Source: an uncultured Roseibium sp.
Lineage (GTDB): Bacteria > Pseudomonadota > Alphaproteobacteria > Rhizobiales > Stappiaceae
Direction of reading: 5' to 3'
Assembly: GCF_947499295.1 (NCBI RefSeq)
Contig: NZ_CANMNP010000001.1
Location: 558,001 to 622,000 of the forward strand
Length of the DNA: 64,000 bases
Shown here: one piece after another, positions 1-7,723 of the stretch
Position numbering within the stretch: the first letter of the stretch is position 1
Layout: each line of letters starts with the position of its first letter
Notes under the pieces: generated by a model
Told to the model about the DNA's origin: nothing
What the model saw: only the letters and a program-made list of their open reading frames with translations
The model's database searches: none
Made by a program: the position numbers and the translations under genes

Positions 1-55
1 TCCGTTCACAACTGAACAATCGATAAGGAGAGTACCTCTGGTACGAGAAACAAAA

Positions 56-84
56 GCGCGCCGGTTTCCGGCGCGCTTCTTTTT
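56..84. terminator. Bidirectional intrinsic terminator after phoX
   Basis: A perfect 9-bp GC stem (56-64 with 68-76) closes on a TTT loop. A T-rich tail follows on the plus strand (77-84), and A-rich sequence precedes it at 52-55, which gives a T run on the minus strand. It can therefore end phoX transcription (minus strand) and that of whatever lies left of the window. A small stem (32-36 with 40-44) just upstream may belong to the 3' end of the left-hand transcript. Confidence 0.75.
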
Positions 85-104
85 CACGCTGAGTTTGTCC
101 GGCG

Positions 105-2003
105 CTAGCCGATCAGCGCATTGTCTGCACGCTTTACCGCGATGACGGACGAGCGAGCCAATTTGCCTTCACCGTCAGGGAACGGTGCTGCTGGGTGCTG
201 CACGCCGACAAAGAGCGTACGCCGGTCGGCCGACCATGTAATTCCAGTGACTTCAGATCCATAAGGAACAGTCATGAAGCGCTCGATCTGGCCGGTAACC
301 GGATCGCCAACCAGCATCTGGTTGTTGCCCATGCCGGCAAAGTCGCCCTCATTCTTGTAGTTTCCGTCAGTCTGTATCCACAAGAGACCGGAAGAGTCGA
401 ACATCATGCCGTCCGGCGAGTTGAACATGTTACCCGCGTTGACATTGTCCGAGCCGGCATATGGGGTTCCGGCATGGACATCCGGGTTCCCGGCCATAAC
501 ATAAAGATCCCATTTGAATTTGGTATCTGCATGATCATCGTTTTCGGGATACCAACGGACGATCTGGCCGAAGTTGTTCTCCTCACGCGGGTTCGGACCG
601 TTAACCGCGGTGTCGTCACCGCCGGCATTCGGCTTCACGCCCCTGTTCTTGTTGTTGGTCAGCGCGCAATACGCTTCAACGGCAACCGGATTGACGGCAA
701 CCCATTCAGGACGGTCCATTGTTGTCGCCCCCACCTTGGAAGCGGCCATCCGGGTGAAGACCGAGATTTCCTCAAGACTCATTTCGGTCGTTTCCGGGGT
801 CAGGGCCATCCACTCGCCAGTTCCGTCATCTGCAAATTTGGCAACGTGCAGGACACCATCATCCAAAAGGCCGTCTGTCGGCACGCCCGGTGTGTAGGTG
901 CCGTTGGAGACAAACTTGTAAAGAAACTCACCCCGCTCATCATCTCCCATATAGACGATGACCTGGCCGTTGGGTGCCAGCGCACAAGCCGCATTTTCGT
1001 GTTTGAAACGTCCAAGCGCCGAGCGTTTTACAGGCGTTGATGCCGGATCAGAGGGATCAATTTCGACGATATAGCCAGCACGGCGCGGCTCGTTGATGTT
1101 TTTGGAAATGTCGAAGCGATCATCGAACTTCTCGTAGGAATAGCGGCTTTCCGCTGCAATACCATAACGTTTGAAGTCTTCGGGAAGCTCAATCTCAGGA
1201 TCTGTGGACCCGAAATAGCCGTTGAAGTTTTCCTCGCAGGTCAGATAAGTGCCCCACGGCGTCTTGCCTGCACCGCAATTGTTGAAGGTTCCGAGAGACC
1301 GGGTTCCAGTCGGATCGGCCTCCGTCTTCAATAGATCATGACCAGCAGCCGGACCGGAAATCGCCATTTCCGTGTTGTGCGTGATGCGGCGGTTGAACGG
1401 GCTGTCGACGACCACGCGCCAGCCATTTTCGTCTTCTTCCACCTCCATTACGGTAACGCCTTGGAAGTTTTGAAGCATGCGGACATCTTCCGCCGTTTGC
1501 GGTGTGCCATCTTCGGTATGCGGCAGATTGATCTTCGGGTTCACATACTCGCTGTTCACCGCGATGATCTGCTTGTCGCCGATGGCAAAAAGCTCCATGC
1601 CATCAGTGTTTTCACCGAAAACCTTGTCAGAAGAACTGATCGGGACACCGGCCTCATGCGAGAAATCATGCGCGTCGGAAACGAGCTTGTCTCCCCATTT
1701 CACCAGAATGTCCCATGTGTAACCTTCAGGAACATGAACCGTGCTGTCGGTCGCAATGCCAACCGGGCTGAATGCGAAACGTCCGGCATCCTGTGCCCTT
1801 GCGGAGGTGGAATTCATGAGGCTCGCACCAGTGCCAAGGCCCATGACGGCGGCGCCGGACCCGAATGCCACCAGGCCCCCGAGAAAACCGCGCCGAGAAA
1901 GACCGGATTCGACGACCTTGTCAAAATCTGTCGTTTCAGAGGTAGGACGAACCATTTCGTCCCATTCGTCCCAGGAAAGATCGTCCTTGTTGATATGATC
2001 CAT
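105..2003 (-). CDS. phoX: PhoX-type alkaline phosphatase, Tat-exported
   Basis: A PhoX family (DUF839) phosphatase that hydrolyses phosphate monoesters in the periplasm during phosphate limitation. The family is calcium/iron dependent and widespread in marine bacteria. The 632-residue protein begins with a twin-arginine signal: SRRGFLGG with the arginines near 37-38, a hydrophobic stretch, and likely cleavage near residue 70 (SARA before QDA). The PhoX-typical segment GKTPWGTYLTCEEN lies in the middle. The frame opens 17 codons earlier, but ATG at 2003 has a GGAGAG ribosome binding site six bases upstream and gives the expected N-terminus. A triple Pho box precedes it, so PhoB control is expected. 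Monocistronic, ended by the hairpin at 56-84. Confidence 0.93.
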   Translation of the reverse strand: MDHINKDDLSWDEWDEMVRPTSETTDFDKVVESGLSRRGFLGGLVAFGSGAAVMGLGTGASLMNSTSARAQDAGRFAFSPVGIATDSTVHVPEGYTWDILVKWGDKLVSDAHDFSHEAGVPISSSDKVFGENTDGMELFAIGDKQIIAVNSEYVNPKINLPHTEDGTPQTAEDVRMLQNFQGVTVMEVEEDENGWRVVVDSPFNRRITHNTEMAISGPAAGHDLLKTEADPTGTRSLGTFNNCGAGKTPWGTYLTCEENFNGYFGSTDPEIELPEDFKRYGIAAESRYSYEKFDDRFDISKNINEPRRAGYIVEIDPSDPASTPVKRSALGRFKHENAACALAPNGQVIVYMGDDERGEFLYKFVSNGTYTPGVPTDGLLDDGVLHVAKFADDGTGEWMALTPETTEMSLEEISVFTRMAASKVGATTMDRPEWVAVNPVAVEAYCALTNNKNRGVKPNAGGDDTAVNGPNPREENNFGQIVRWYPENDDHADTKFKWDLYVMAGNPDVHAGTPYAGSDNVNAGNMFNSPDGMMFDSSGLLWIQTDGNYKNEGDFAGMGNNQMLVGDPVTGQIERFMTVPYGSEVTGITWSADRRTLFVGVQHPAAPFPDGEGKLARSSVIAVKRADNALIG

Positions 2004-2056
2004 AGTGGCTCTCCATCGGATGGCTAAAGTGAAACGCATCGTTGCGCACACCACGC

Positions 2057-2100
2057 ATTAAATGGGTCCACGTGACAGAGCGATGACGGGCAGATGACAG
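2057..2100 (-). promoter_or_regulatory. Pho box array and -10 element of phoX
   Basis: Read on the minus strand there are three 7-bp half-sites spaced 11 bp apart start to start: CTGTCAT (2094-2100), CCGTCAT (2083-2089) and CTGTCAC (2072-2078). This is the direct-repeat structure of PhoB boxes. A good -10 (TTTAAT, 2057-2062) lies nine bases beyond the last half-site, as expected for a PhoB-activated promoter where the box replaces the -35. The phoX start codon is a further 53 bases downstream. Confidence 0.85.
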
Positions 2101-2210
2101 ATGGATTACAACGGTGATTTGGAGTTGTGGGACGCAGCGTGGCCGCCCCTCAAAGCGTTGATAAGGCCAAAGAAATGTCTTTAGCCCGCCAGAGAAACAC
2201 TGATGCCAAA

Positions 2211-2717
2211 TTATTTTTTCTGCCGGCCGGGTCGGTTCAGGCCGGCGGCTCTCTCAATGACATCGGGATCAGGCAGATCTCCCAGGAGATAACGCGGTCC
2301 CCGGCCATGTCGGGACGCGGCATCACCGGCGTTGTAAAGCTGGCATGACTTCATCGACAGGCACCCACATCCGATACATGCATCCAACTTGTCCCTCAAC
2401 GTCGTCATGCGCTCAATCCGATCATCCAGGTGCCGGCGAAAGTCCCTTCCGATGCGTGTCCAATCTGCCTTTGTTGGCGCCCTGCCCTCTGGTAGCCGTT
2501 TCAGCTGACCAGCGATTTCTCCAATTGAAAAACCGAATTCCTGTGCAACCAGGACAAAGGACAGCCTTCGGATATCCGCGCGCAAGAATCGCCTTTGCCC
2601 ACCTTCATTTCTCACGGGATGTACCAGTCCCTTTTCCTCGTAAAACCGGATCGCCGACACCGAGAGACCGGTTCTGCTCGCAAGTTCACCAATACTAAGA
2701 AGATCACTTCCTCGCAT
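2211..2717 (-). CDS. soxR: SoxR, redox-sensing MerR-family regulator
   Basis: A MerR-family activator that senses redox-cycling compounds through a [2Fe-2S] cluster. The N-terminal winged helix (SIGELASRTGLSVSAIRFYE) binds DNA, a long helix gives dimerisation, and the C-terminal CIGCGCLSMKSC supplies the diagnostic C-x2-C-x-C-x5-C cluster ligands (about C114, C117, C119, C125). The 168 residues are close to E. coli SoxR. I chose ATG at 2717; the frame opens four codons earlier at a TTG. It is divergent from a VOC protein with a canonical SoxR operator between them, so that gene is the likely target. No soxS is present, as is usual outside enterobacteria. Confidence 0.93.
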   Translation of the reverse strand: MRGSDLLSIGELASRTGLSVSAIRFYEEKGLVHPVRNEGGQRRFLRADIRRLSFVLVAQEFGFSIGEIAGQLKRLPEGRAPTKADWTRIGRDFRRHLDDRIERMTTLRDKLDACIGCGCLSMKSCQLYNAGDAASRHGRGPRYLLGDLPDPDVIERAAGLNRPGRQKK

Positions 2718-2747
2718 AACCCTATTCAATTTTTTCTCTTTTCTCTC

Positions 2748-2778
2748 TTGACCTCAACTTAACTTGAGGAATTATCTC
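2748..2778 (+). promoter_or_regulatory. SoxR operator/promoter for the VOC gene
   Basis: The near-perfect 18-bp dyad CCTCAACTTAACTTGAGG at 2752-2769 closely matches the SoxR box. It sits between a -35 (TTGACC, 2748-2753) and a weak -10 (TATCTC, 2773-2778) separated by 19 bp. This over-long spacer is the hallmark of promoters that SoxR activates by DNA distortion. The promoter points to the plus-strand VOC gene. The soxR start lies 31 bases away on the other side, so autoregulation is possible. Confidence 0.88.
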
Positions 2779-2816
2779 CAGTGTCCCGATCAAGTCAATC
2801 TGAGAAAGGACACCAG

Positions 2817-3206
2817 ATGAGCACCCCCTTTTTGGAACATGTGAACGTCACCGTGAGCGATCCGGAAGCGACCGCAAAGCGGCTTGAAACGTGGTTTGGA
2901 TGGAAAGTTCGCTGGAAAGGTGCAGCGAAAGACGGTGGCACCACCTATCACATAGGCAACGAAACCAGTTATGTGGCGGCCTATACACCTGCGCACACGA
3001 CAGAGGCGGTGAAGGAAAGCAGCTATTCCCGCCATGGCGGCCTCAACCACATTGCCGTTGTCGTGGACGACTTGGATGCCACGGAAGAGCGCATAAAGGC
3101 TGGAGGTTACAAGACCCGCAATCACGGTGACTACGAACCGGGCCGCCGCTTCTATTTCGACGATGATGACGGTATCGAATTTGAAATCGTCAGCTATTCC
3201 AGCTGA
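2817..3206 (+). CDS. VOC (glyoxalase/bleomycin-resistance fold) protein
   Basis: A 129-residue protein of the vicinal-oxygen-chelate superfamily. It shows one module pair: LEHVNVTVSDPEATAKRLE with the first metal-ligand-type His near the N-terminus, GGLNHIAVVVDDLDATEERI in the middle, and the closing FYFDDDDGIEFEIVSYS with a C-terminal acidic ligand. The substrate cannot be read from sequence; the family includes glyoxalase I, dioxygenases and antibiotic-binding proteins. ATG at 2817 follows GAGAAAGGA at a spacing of six, better than the upstream GTG at 2781, which lies at the promoter. The SoxR box upstream implies induction by redox-active compounds, which suggests detoxification or sequestration of such compounds (inference). 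Confidence 0.85.
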   Translation: MSTPFLEHVNVTVSDPEATAKRLETWFGWKVRWKGAAKDGGTTYHIGNETSYVAAYTPAHTTEAVKESSYSRHGGLNHIAVVVDDLDATEERIKAGGYKTRNHGDYEPGRRFYFDDDDGIEFEIVSYSS

Positions 3207-3218
3207 CGCCCAGGACCG

Positions 3219-3246
3219 GGATCGGGCGGTGAGAGCCGCCCGATCC
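3219..3246. terminator. Strong hairpin between convergent genes
   Basis: A perfect 11-bp stem (3219-3229 with 3236-3246) with a six-base loop (TGAGAG) lies between the stop codons of the plus-strand VOC gene and the minus-strand adaptor gene. There is no long T run on either side, so it may act as a mixed terminator/3'-end stabiliser for both transcripts. Confidence 0.5.
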
Positions 3247-3257
3247 GGACTGCCTGT

Positions 3258-4499
3258 TTAGTGCCCAGACAGTACAAGTGTTCTGATCGGGTACTGGATA
3301 GCCTGACTGCGCAAAATGATGGCATGCACCAGTCCAACAGTGTCGACCACATGCAGGAAAACATACTGCGCTGTCGTCAAATCCTTGTCCTCCAGAAGCC
3401 TGTCGTGATTGCTGGTATAGGCATTCACTTCACAACTTGCGCCCGGTGGCAGCTTGTCGAGACCGCCTTCATACAAGGGCTCAAGGATCGCTGTAACGGT
3501 CGATGTTTCCGACGCCTTGGTCGCATCCACAAGCTGGCTACCCGTGCTGACCTGACCAGCAGCAATTTCAGACTGAACATCAGCCACGACCAACGGGATG
3601 ATGGTGAATGGAACGGCGGGACAAAAAGCTTCTGCAACCATTCCCCGTTTGATGACCTGAGCCTCGACCTGCCCGAAACCGGCAACAATCCGCTCCTGCA
3701 CTGAATCGTGGGGAATGAGGATTCCCGCCGGGCGCATCAAAGGATTGACGATCTCGCCGGGACGCAGCACGAATTGGGTGACCATGCCGTCGACACCGGC
3801 ATAAACGGTCATTTTCCCCAATTCGACTTCAGCTTCTTCAAGCTTTGCCTCTGCGCTTGAAAGCTTTGCGGGAAGCGCAACGTTGATCTTGGTTTCAGCA
3901 AGGTCCTTGTTTGCTTTCGCAGCCTCGAGTGCACCCGTGCGGGAATCAACCGTGTTCTGCAGCTTTTCCAGGTCACGCTCACTGACGACATTCGCATTGC
4001 GTTCGAACAATTCCTGTCGTGTATCAAGCTCGTCCTGGGCCTGTTTCAATGAAGCTACAGCCTGGTCAACCTGTGCGGACGCGACCGCAAGCTCGCCCTC
4101 TGCCAGGGCGATTTCACCCTTGATCTCCTCAACCTGCTGCTTCGCGGTTACGACATCGGCTTCCTGCCGACTGCTGTCCAACTTGAAGATTGGTGCACCC
4201 GCCTTGATCTCCGTCTCAAGTTCGTTGGGAACGAATATCTCTTCGACCCGACCAGACGCTTCCGGCAGGATGGGAATTGTGCGGAATGTCGACACCGCGC
4301 TTGTTGCTGTTGGGTGGTAGTAAAAGATCAAAGTGATCAGGGTGATCGTGAGCATCAGGCATGTCACGATGCCAAATCTCAGCTCATACCAGACCGAATA
4401 GAGTGTGATTTCATGACCAATTCGTTTGCCCTGCACATATCTGCGAAACAGGTAGTCAGGAAGAATTGTAATCATCGCACTGAAAAGCGTCTCGAACAT
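3258..4499 (-). CDS. HlyD/EmrA-like membrane fusion (adaptor) protein
   Basis: A periplasmic adaptor of the HlyD family, 413 residues. A single N-terminal membrane segment lies near residues 45-62 (IVTCLMLTITLITLIFYY). A lipoyl/barrel half follows (SGRVEEIFVPNELETEIKAG), then a long Ala/Glu/Gln-rich coiled-coil hairpin (about 115-225), then the second half (VYAGVDGMVTQFVLRPGEIV). Such proteins link an inner-membrane pump to an outer-membrane channel. No pump or channel gene is adjacent; the only partner is the small membrane protein upstream. The ATG shares one base with the stop of that gene (TAATG) with GAGGACAA upstream, so translation is coupled. Resembles the E. coli YiaV arrangement. 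Substrate unknown. Confidence 0.82.
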   Translation of the reverse strand: MFETLFSAMITILPDYLFRRYVQGKRIGHEITLYSVWYELRFGIVTCLMLTITLITLIFYYHPTATSAVSTFRTIPILPEASGRVEEIFVPNELETEIKAGAPIFKLDSSRQEADVVTAKQQVEEIKGEIALAEGELAVASAQVDQAVASLKQAQDELDTRQELFERNANVVSERDLEKLQNTVDSRTGALEAAKANKDLAETKINVALPAKLSSAEAKLEEAEVELGKMTVYAGVDGMVTQFVLRPGEIVNPLMRPAGILIPHDSVQERIVAGFGQVEAQVIKRGMVAEAFCPAVPFTIIPLVVADVQSEIAAGQVSTGSQLVDATKASETSTVTAILEPLYEGGLDKLPPGASCEVNAYTSNHDRLLEDKDLTTAQYVFLHVVDTVGLVHAIILRSQAIQYPIRTLVLSGH

Positions 4500-5011
4500 T
4501 ATTTGTCCTCCTGCTTTTCTGTTTGAACAACCGGAGCATCGGCAGCTGCTTGTGTTGCCATTGCCGGTCCGGGATCCGTTACAGGTTGAGAAGGCGCTGC
4601 CTCAGACGCAACGGTCGTTTCAAATGGTTCCGGGTTCTCCTGTGCTGGTTCACAGGACTCATTTCCAGAACGCTTCGCGAGTTTGCTCATCGAGTTTGCT
4701 ATCGATTCCAGTGGTGTCATGAAGTCAGGCATCTGCACGAAAGCCAGAACGAGCGCAGCAACCCAGAATATCTGGTTATGGGTGAACAGCGCCAACAACC
4801 CAAGCACCGCAACAAGTTCGAATTGAATGCGGCCGTGCTTGTGGGCAAGGCGTTCAGGCAATGAATGCAGATACAGGTAAAAAGTGCCAAGAAGCACCAC
4901 AATGACGATCAGACCGATGAGGACACTCGTCATCATCTGGTCGCTACCGTCAGCAGCTGGAATAAAAAAAGGTAGGTGATGGGGCGCTAATTCGTGCGCG
5001 TTTTCGGCCAT
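4499..5011 (-). CDS. Small inner-membrane protein coupled to HlyD-like adaptor
   Basis: 170 residues, no family recognised with confidence. Two to three hydrophobic segments lie near residues 29-48 (MTSVLIGLIVIVVLLGTFYL), 66-77 and 80-93. A cytoplasmic or periplasmic tail rich in Pro, Ala, Glu and Thr follows (about 115-170) and looks disordered. The 1-base overlap with the adaptor gene indicates that the two products are made together and probably act in one membrane complex, as with the small DUF3302-type partner of YiaV in E. coli, although sequence similarity to that family is not obvious to me. Start ATG at 5011 has GGGAGAAACC upstream. Confidence 0.7.
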   Translation of the reverse strand: MAENAHELAPHHLPFFIPAADGSDQMMTSVLIGLIVIVVLLGTFYLYLHSLPERLAHKHGRIQFELVAVLGLLALFTHNQIFWVAALVLAFVQMPDFMTPLESIANSMSKLAKRSGNESCEPAQENPEPFETTVASEAAPSQPVTDPGPAMATQAAADAPVVQTEKQEDK

Positions 5012-5341
5012 TGGTTTCTCCCGTGCGTACCAGGGCGCCGGGAAAAGTCCGGCAACGCTGCGTCACATTAAAGTGGAAACTGAACCGACCGTGTTAAAAA
5101 AACAAGCCAACTGAAGATCTTGCAGTGGAAAGCCGCAACCTGGAGCGCTTCCACAGGTCACGTCCAGGGTGCGGATCCTTAAAATCACACTCTCAGGCGT
5201 CAATCAGGCGGAGATTTGCGGGAAAAGCCTGCAGGCCATGTTTGCTGAATGGCGCAAAGGCTTTGACGCTGCAACTCAGGACCTGATCGGCATCCTTCGG
5301 ATCGACAGGGACAGGATCGTACAAAATTCCAGGTTCGCGCC
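5012..5341. other. 330-bp intergenic region, mostly without features
   Basis: Between the small membrane protein gene and the dehydrogenase gene, both on the minus strand. The half next to the membrane protein should carry its promoter, but I cannot fix a -35/-10. The other half holds the coding-like stretch listed separately at 5193-5324. No repeat, RNA or terminator stands out. Confidence 0.5.
5193..5324 (-). CDS. Possible 43-residue ORF or gene remnant
   Basis: After the dehydrogenase stop codon one minus-strand frame reads like protein: about 50 open codons with ordinary alphaproteobacterial composition (YDPVPVDPKDADQVLSCSVK, then AFAPFSKHGLQAFPANLRL) ending at TGA 5193-5195. The only start available after the previous gene is a TTG at 5324 with a weak GGAA before it. 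The open frame continues backward into the end of the dehydrogenase gene. It could be a small gene translated by coupling, or the surviving 3' end of a decayed gene. I recognise no family. Confidence 0.3.
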   Translation of the reverse strand: MYDPVPVDPKDADQVLSCSVKAFAPFSKHGLQAFPANLRLIDA

Positions 5342-6109
5342 CTAACGCGGCGCCATGCGAATTGCACCATCCAGACGGATGGTCTCGCCGTTGAGCATGT
5401 CGTTTTCGCAGATCGATTTTACAAGCTTGGCATATTCCGACGCCTTGCCAAGCCGCGAGGGAAACGGCACCTGCTGACCCAAGCTGTCCTGAACCTCCTG
5501 GGACAGTCCGAGCAGCATCGGCGTTTCGAATATGCCAGGAGCTATCGTCATCACGCGAATGCCGGACTTTGACAGATCGCGCGCCACCGGGAGCGTCATG
5601 CCTGCGACACCGGCTTTCGACGCTGCATAGGCAACCTGACCTATCTGACCGTCAAACGCGGCGACCGAGGCCGTCGAGACGATCACACCGCGTCCGCCGT
5701 CGGGCGTCACAGGCTCCAGATCAGCCATTCCGGTGGCTGCCAGAGACAAACAGCGGAAAGAACCGACCAGATTGACGCCAATCACCTTTTCAAACATGTC
5801 GATGGGATGCGGCTTACCACGTGACGTGGTCTTGGCGACCGGAGCAATACCGGCGCAATTGACAAGGATACGTTCCTGACCATGTGCTTCACGGGCTTTT
5901 GCAAATCCCTGTTCCACACTCACCTGATCCGTCACATCAACATTGACGAACAAGCCGCCAACATCAGCAGCCATATCCTCGCCTTGTTCAGTATTGCGAT
6001 CGAAGAGAGCCACTTTGACGCCTTCGGCTGCAAGCATGCGCGCCGTCGCGGCACCGAGCCCGGATGCACCGCCTGTAACAACAGCGGCCAGTGAGGAATC
6101 CAATTTCAC
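5342..6109 (-). CDS. Type II 3-hydroxyacyl-CoA dehydrogenase (SDR, HSD10-like)
   Basis: A short-chain dehydrogenase/reductase that oxidises 3-hydroxyacyl-CoA (or 2-methyl-3-hydroxybutyryl-CoA) with NAD+. This is a step of fatty acid or isoleucine degradation. The 255-residue protein has the Rossmann glycine motif TGGASGLG near the N-terminus, NCAGIAP at strand 4, catalytic Ser in VSTAS and the YAASK catalytic pair, and the HSD10-type end GETIRLDGAIRMAPR. GTG at 6109 follows GGGAGAGCAAG and matches the family N-terminus (V/M-KLDSSLAAVVTGG); the ATG at 6127 has no binding site. Two dyads lie directly upstream, so a dedicated repressor is likely. Confidence 0.85.
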   Translation of the reverse strand: MKLDSSLAAVVTGGASGLGAATARMLAAEGVKVALFDRNTEQGEDMAADVGGLFVNVDVTDQVSVEQGFAKAREAHGQERILVNCAGIAPVAKTTSRGKPHPIDMFEKVIGVNLVGSFRCLSLAATGMADLEPVTPDGGRGVIVSTASVAAFDGQIGQVAYAASKAGVAGMTLPVARDLSKSGIRVMTIAPGIFETPMLLGLSQEVQDSLGQQVPFPSRLGKASEYAKLVKSICENDMLNGETIRLDGAIRMAPR

Positions 6110-6127
6110 CTTGCTCTCCCAAATCAT

Positions 6128-6178
6128 AATTCATTGAAAACAATGAATTTAATTTACTCTATTGACGATATGGTCAAT
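6128..6178 (-). promoter_or_regulatory. Two operator-like dyads upstream of the dehydrogenase gene
   Basis: Dyad 1 has arms of 9 bp, AATTCATTG (6128-6136) and CAATGAATT (6141-6149), around AAAA. Dyad 2 is ATTGAC (6161-6166) and GTCAAT (6173-6178) around six bases, which on the minus strand includes a -35-like TTGACC. AT-rich sequence resembling a -10 lies between them. The arrangement fits a repressed promoter, for example with a TetR-type regulator of acyl-CoA metabolism. The regulator gene is not in view. Confidence 0.5.
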
Positions 6179-6267
6179 TTACGCGCCAAAGTGACCGAGA
6201 AATGCTCTCCGGTCAAGCATTTCCGCGGACAATCAGTATGAAGGAGACAGGAACGCCGCGACTTGCT

Positions 6268-7623
6268 TCAACGCGCCAACACAACAAGATCCAGCGGCTT
6301 CAAGACACCCGATACGACGGTATCACAACGAATTTCCGCATCCGGGCCCTGATACCCCTGGCTCTGTGCCAGTTCCCAGGTGCTTTTGTCTGTCAGCGCT
6401 TTTGTCAATTGCGCCTTGTTGGCGTCTTCCATCTTTGCCGCGCGGTTGACGGCATCGCCGATAACGGTGAATTCCAACCTGTTTTTTGAACCAATGACGC
6501 CGACCGTCACCGGACCGGCAGCAACCGCTGTTCCAATTGTCAGAGTTCCAGGCCAGCCTGCGGTGCGGAAGCGCTGTTGATCTGACCTGACGCTTTCCAC
6601 AAGCGTGGTTGCAGCTACTAGTGCATCGGCTGCAAAACTCTCCGAAGGCTGTACCGCTCCAAAGGTCGCCAGAATGCCGTCTCCCAAAAATTTGTCGACC
6701 CGGCCCCCGGCCTGATTGATCACTTCAACCGCCAGGTTCTGATATTCGGCAAGCACCTTTAAAACCGCTTCTGGAGGAAGAGAAGATGACACCGACGTAA
6801 AGCCGCGGATGTCCGCATAGAGGATCGCCGCCTCACGCAGGTTGCCTTCTCCCGCCTGAAGCTCTGTATTGGCATCTGTAATAGACGCGGCAACTTCAGG
6901 CGCGAAGAAACGCCGTAAGTCCATGGCCGCAGCGTGATCGCGCGTTGCCTCGAACAGCATTGAGCGTCCCCGATAGAGCGCAACCGACAGGATGACGGTG
7001 ACGGCTAAGATCACCATGGTCTTGTCCAGCTCCGCGCCCACCAAGATCGAGTTTCCGGTCAGGTATTCCACATAGTTTCGGGTGACCCGCATGGAGTCCA
7101 TGTCTGCAAAGGCGGCATAGAATACCAGGCCAAGCCAACCGGAAACGGCGACAAGGCCGGTGGTCAATACAAAGCGCGGATCAAAACGAAGGGCTCTCAA
7201 ACCAATGAAAATGAAAACATACATGAGTGTCGGCGTCTTGAGATAAAACGCCGGATGCTGGTCGTACTGAATGTGAAACGAAAAAATGAGCCCGACCAAC
7301 AGCGCCATGTCGACACCAATGGAGATCAGCAGATACCACTGTGGAAGCTCGAACCGGTACGACAGCAGCAATCGAAAGATCGTGAACAGGAAGTACGCGC
7401 CGAGCGCAATCGGCACAAAATTAAATCCGGCCGACCCCTCCGCACGCGGCGCGATGATGTAGAGCGTCGAAAAAAACAGCACTAGACCCAGCTGCACCCA
7501 ACTGATCAGGCGCTCCGAGGAGGCTTCATGAGCACGGATTTCGGCGCGCACACGGTCAGGAATGCCGGATTCCGGCGGCCCGCCACGCAATATGTATCGC
7601 ATTTTGTCCGAAAGTGAGCTCAT
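6268..7623 (-). CDS. Membrane-bound class III adenylate cyclase
   Basis: Makes cAMP (or cGMP) from the nucleoside triphosphate. The N-terminal half (about residues 40-225) carries roughly six membrane segments. The C-terminal half (about 240-440) is a class III cyclase catalytic domain. Metal-binding aspartates lie in ILYADIRGFTS and in FLGDG, the purine-reading Lys in VDKFLGDG, and the partner Asp in VIGDAVNRAAK; this Lys/Asp pair favours adenylate cyclase. 451 residues; ATG at 7623 with AAGGGTCAAC upstream. No HAMP is evident between the membrane and catalytic parts. A second cyclase lies at 30905-32776, and a cNMP-binding protein and MBL hydrolase are 2-4 kb away. Confidence 0.88.
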   Translation of the reverse strand: MSSLSDKMRYILRGGPPESGIPDRVRAEIRAHEASSERLISWVQLGLVLFFSTLYIIAPRAEGSAGFNFVPIALGAYFLFTIFRLLLSYRFELPQWYLLISIGVDMALLVGLIFSFHIQYDQHPAFYLKTPTLMYVFIFIGLRALRFDPRFVLTTGLVAVSGWLGLVFYAAFADMDSMRVTRNYVEYLTGNSILVGAELDKTMVILAVTVILSVALYRGRSMLFEATRDHAAAMDLRRFFAPEVAASITDANTELQAGEGNLREAAILYADIRGFTSVSSSLPPEAVLKVLAEYQNLAVEVINQAGGRVDKFLGDGILATFGAVQPSESFAADALVAATTLVESVRSDQQRFRTAGWPGTLTIGTAVAAGPVTVGVIGSKNRLEFTVIGDAVNRAAKMEDANKAQLTKALTDKSTWELAQSQGYQGPDAEIRCDTVVSGVLKPLDLVVLAR

Positions 7624-7723
7624 GTTGACCCTTCAATCCAAGGCCTCGGAGTTTCCACTTATATGCTGCGACGCGCAATAAGACCTTCGGGAATGTGAGT
7701 CAAAGTGAAGAGCTGCGGACCGG

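Noticed and set aside
36..60. Resemblance of the left edge to the sarcin-ricin loop of 23S rRNA (GTACGAGA)
   Set aside because: Only a few bases match and the flanks do not; no rRNA is supported.
195..1040. Long plus-strand open frame opposite phoX
   Set aside because: It is a shadow of the high-G+C phoX gene; its translation has no family features or ribosome binding site.
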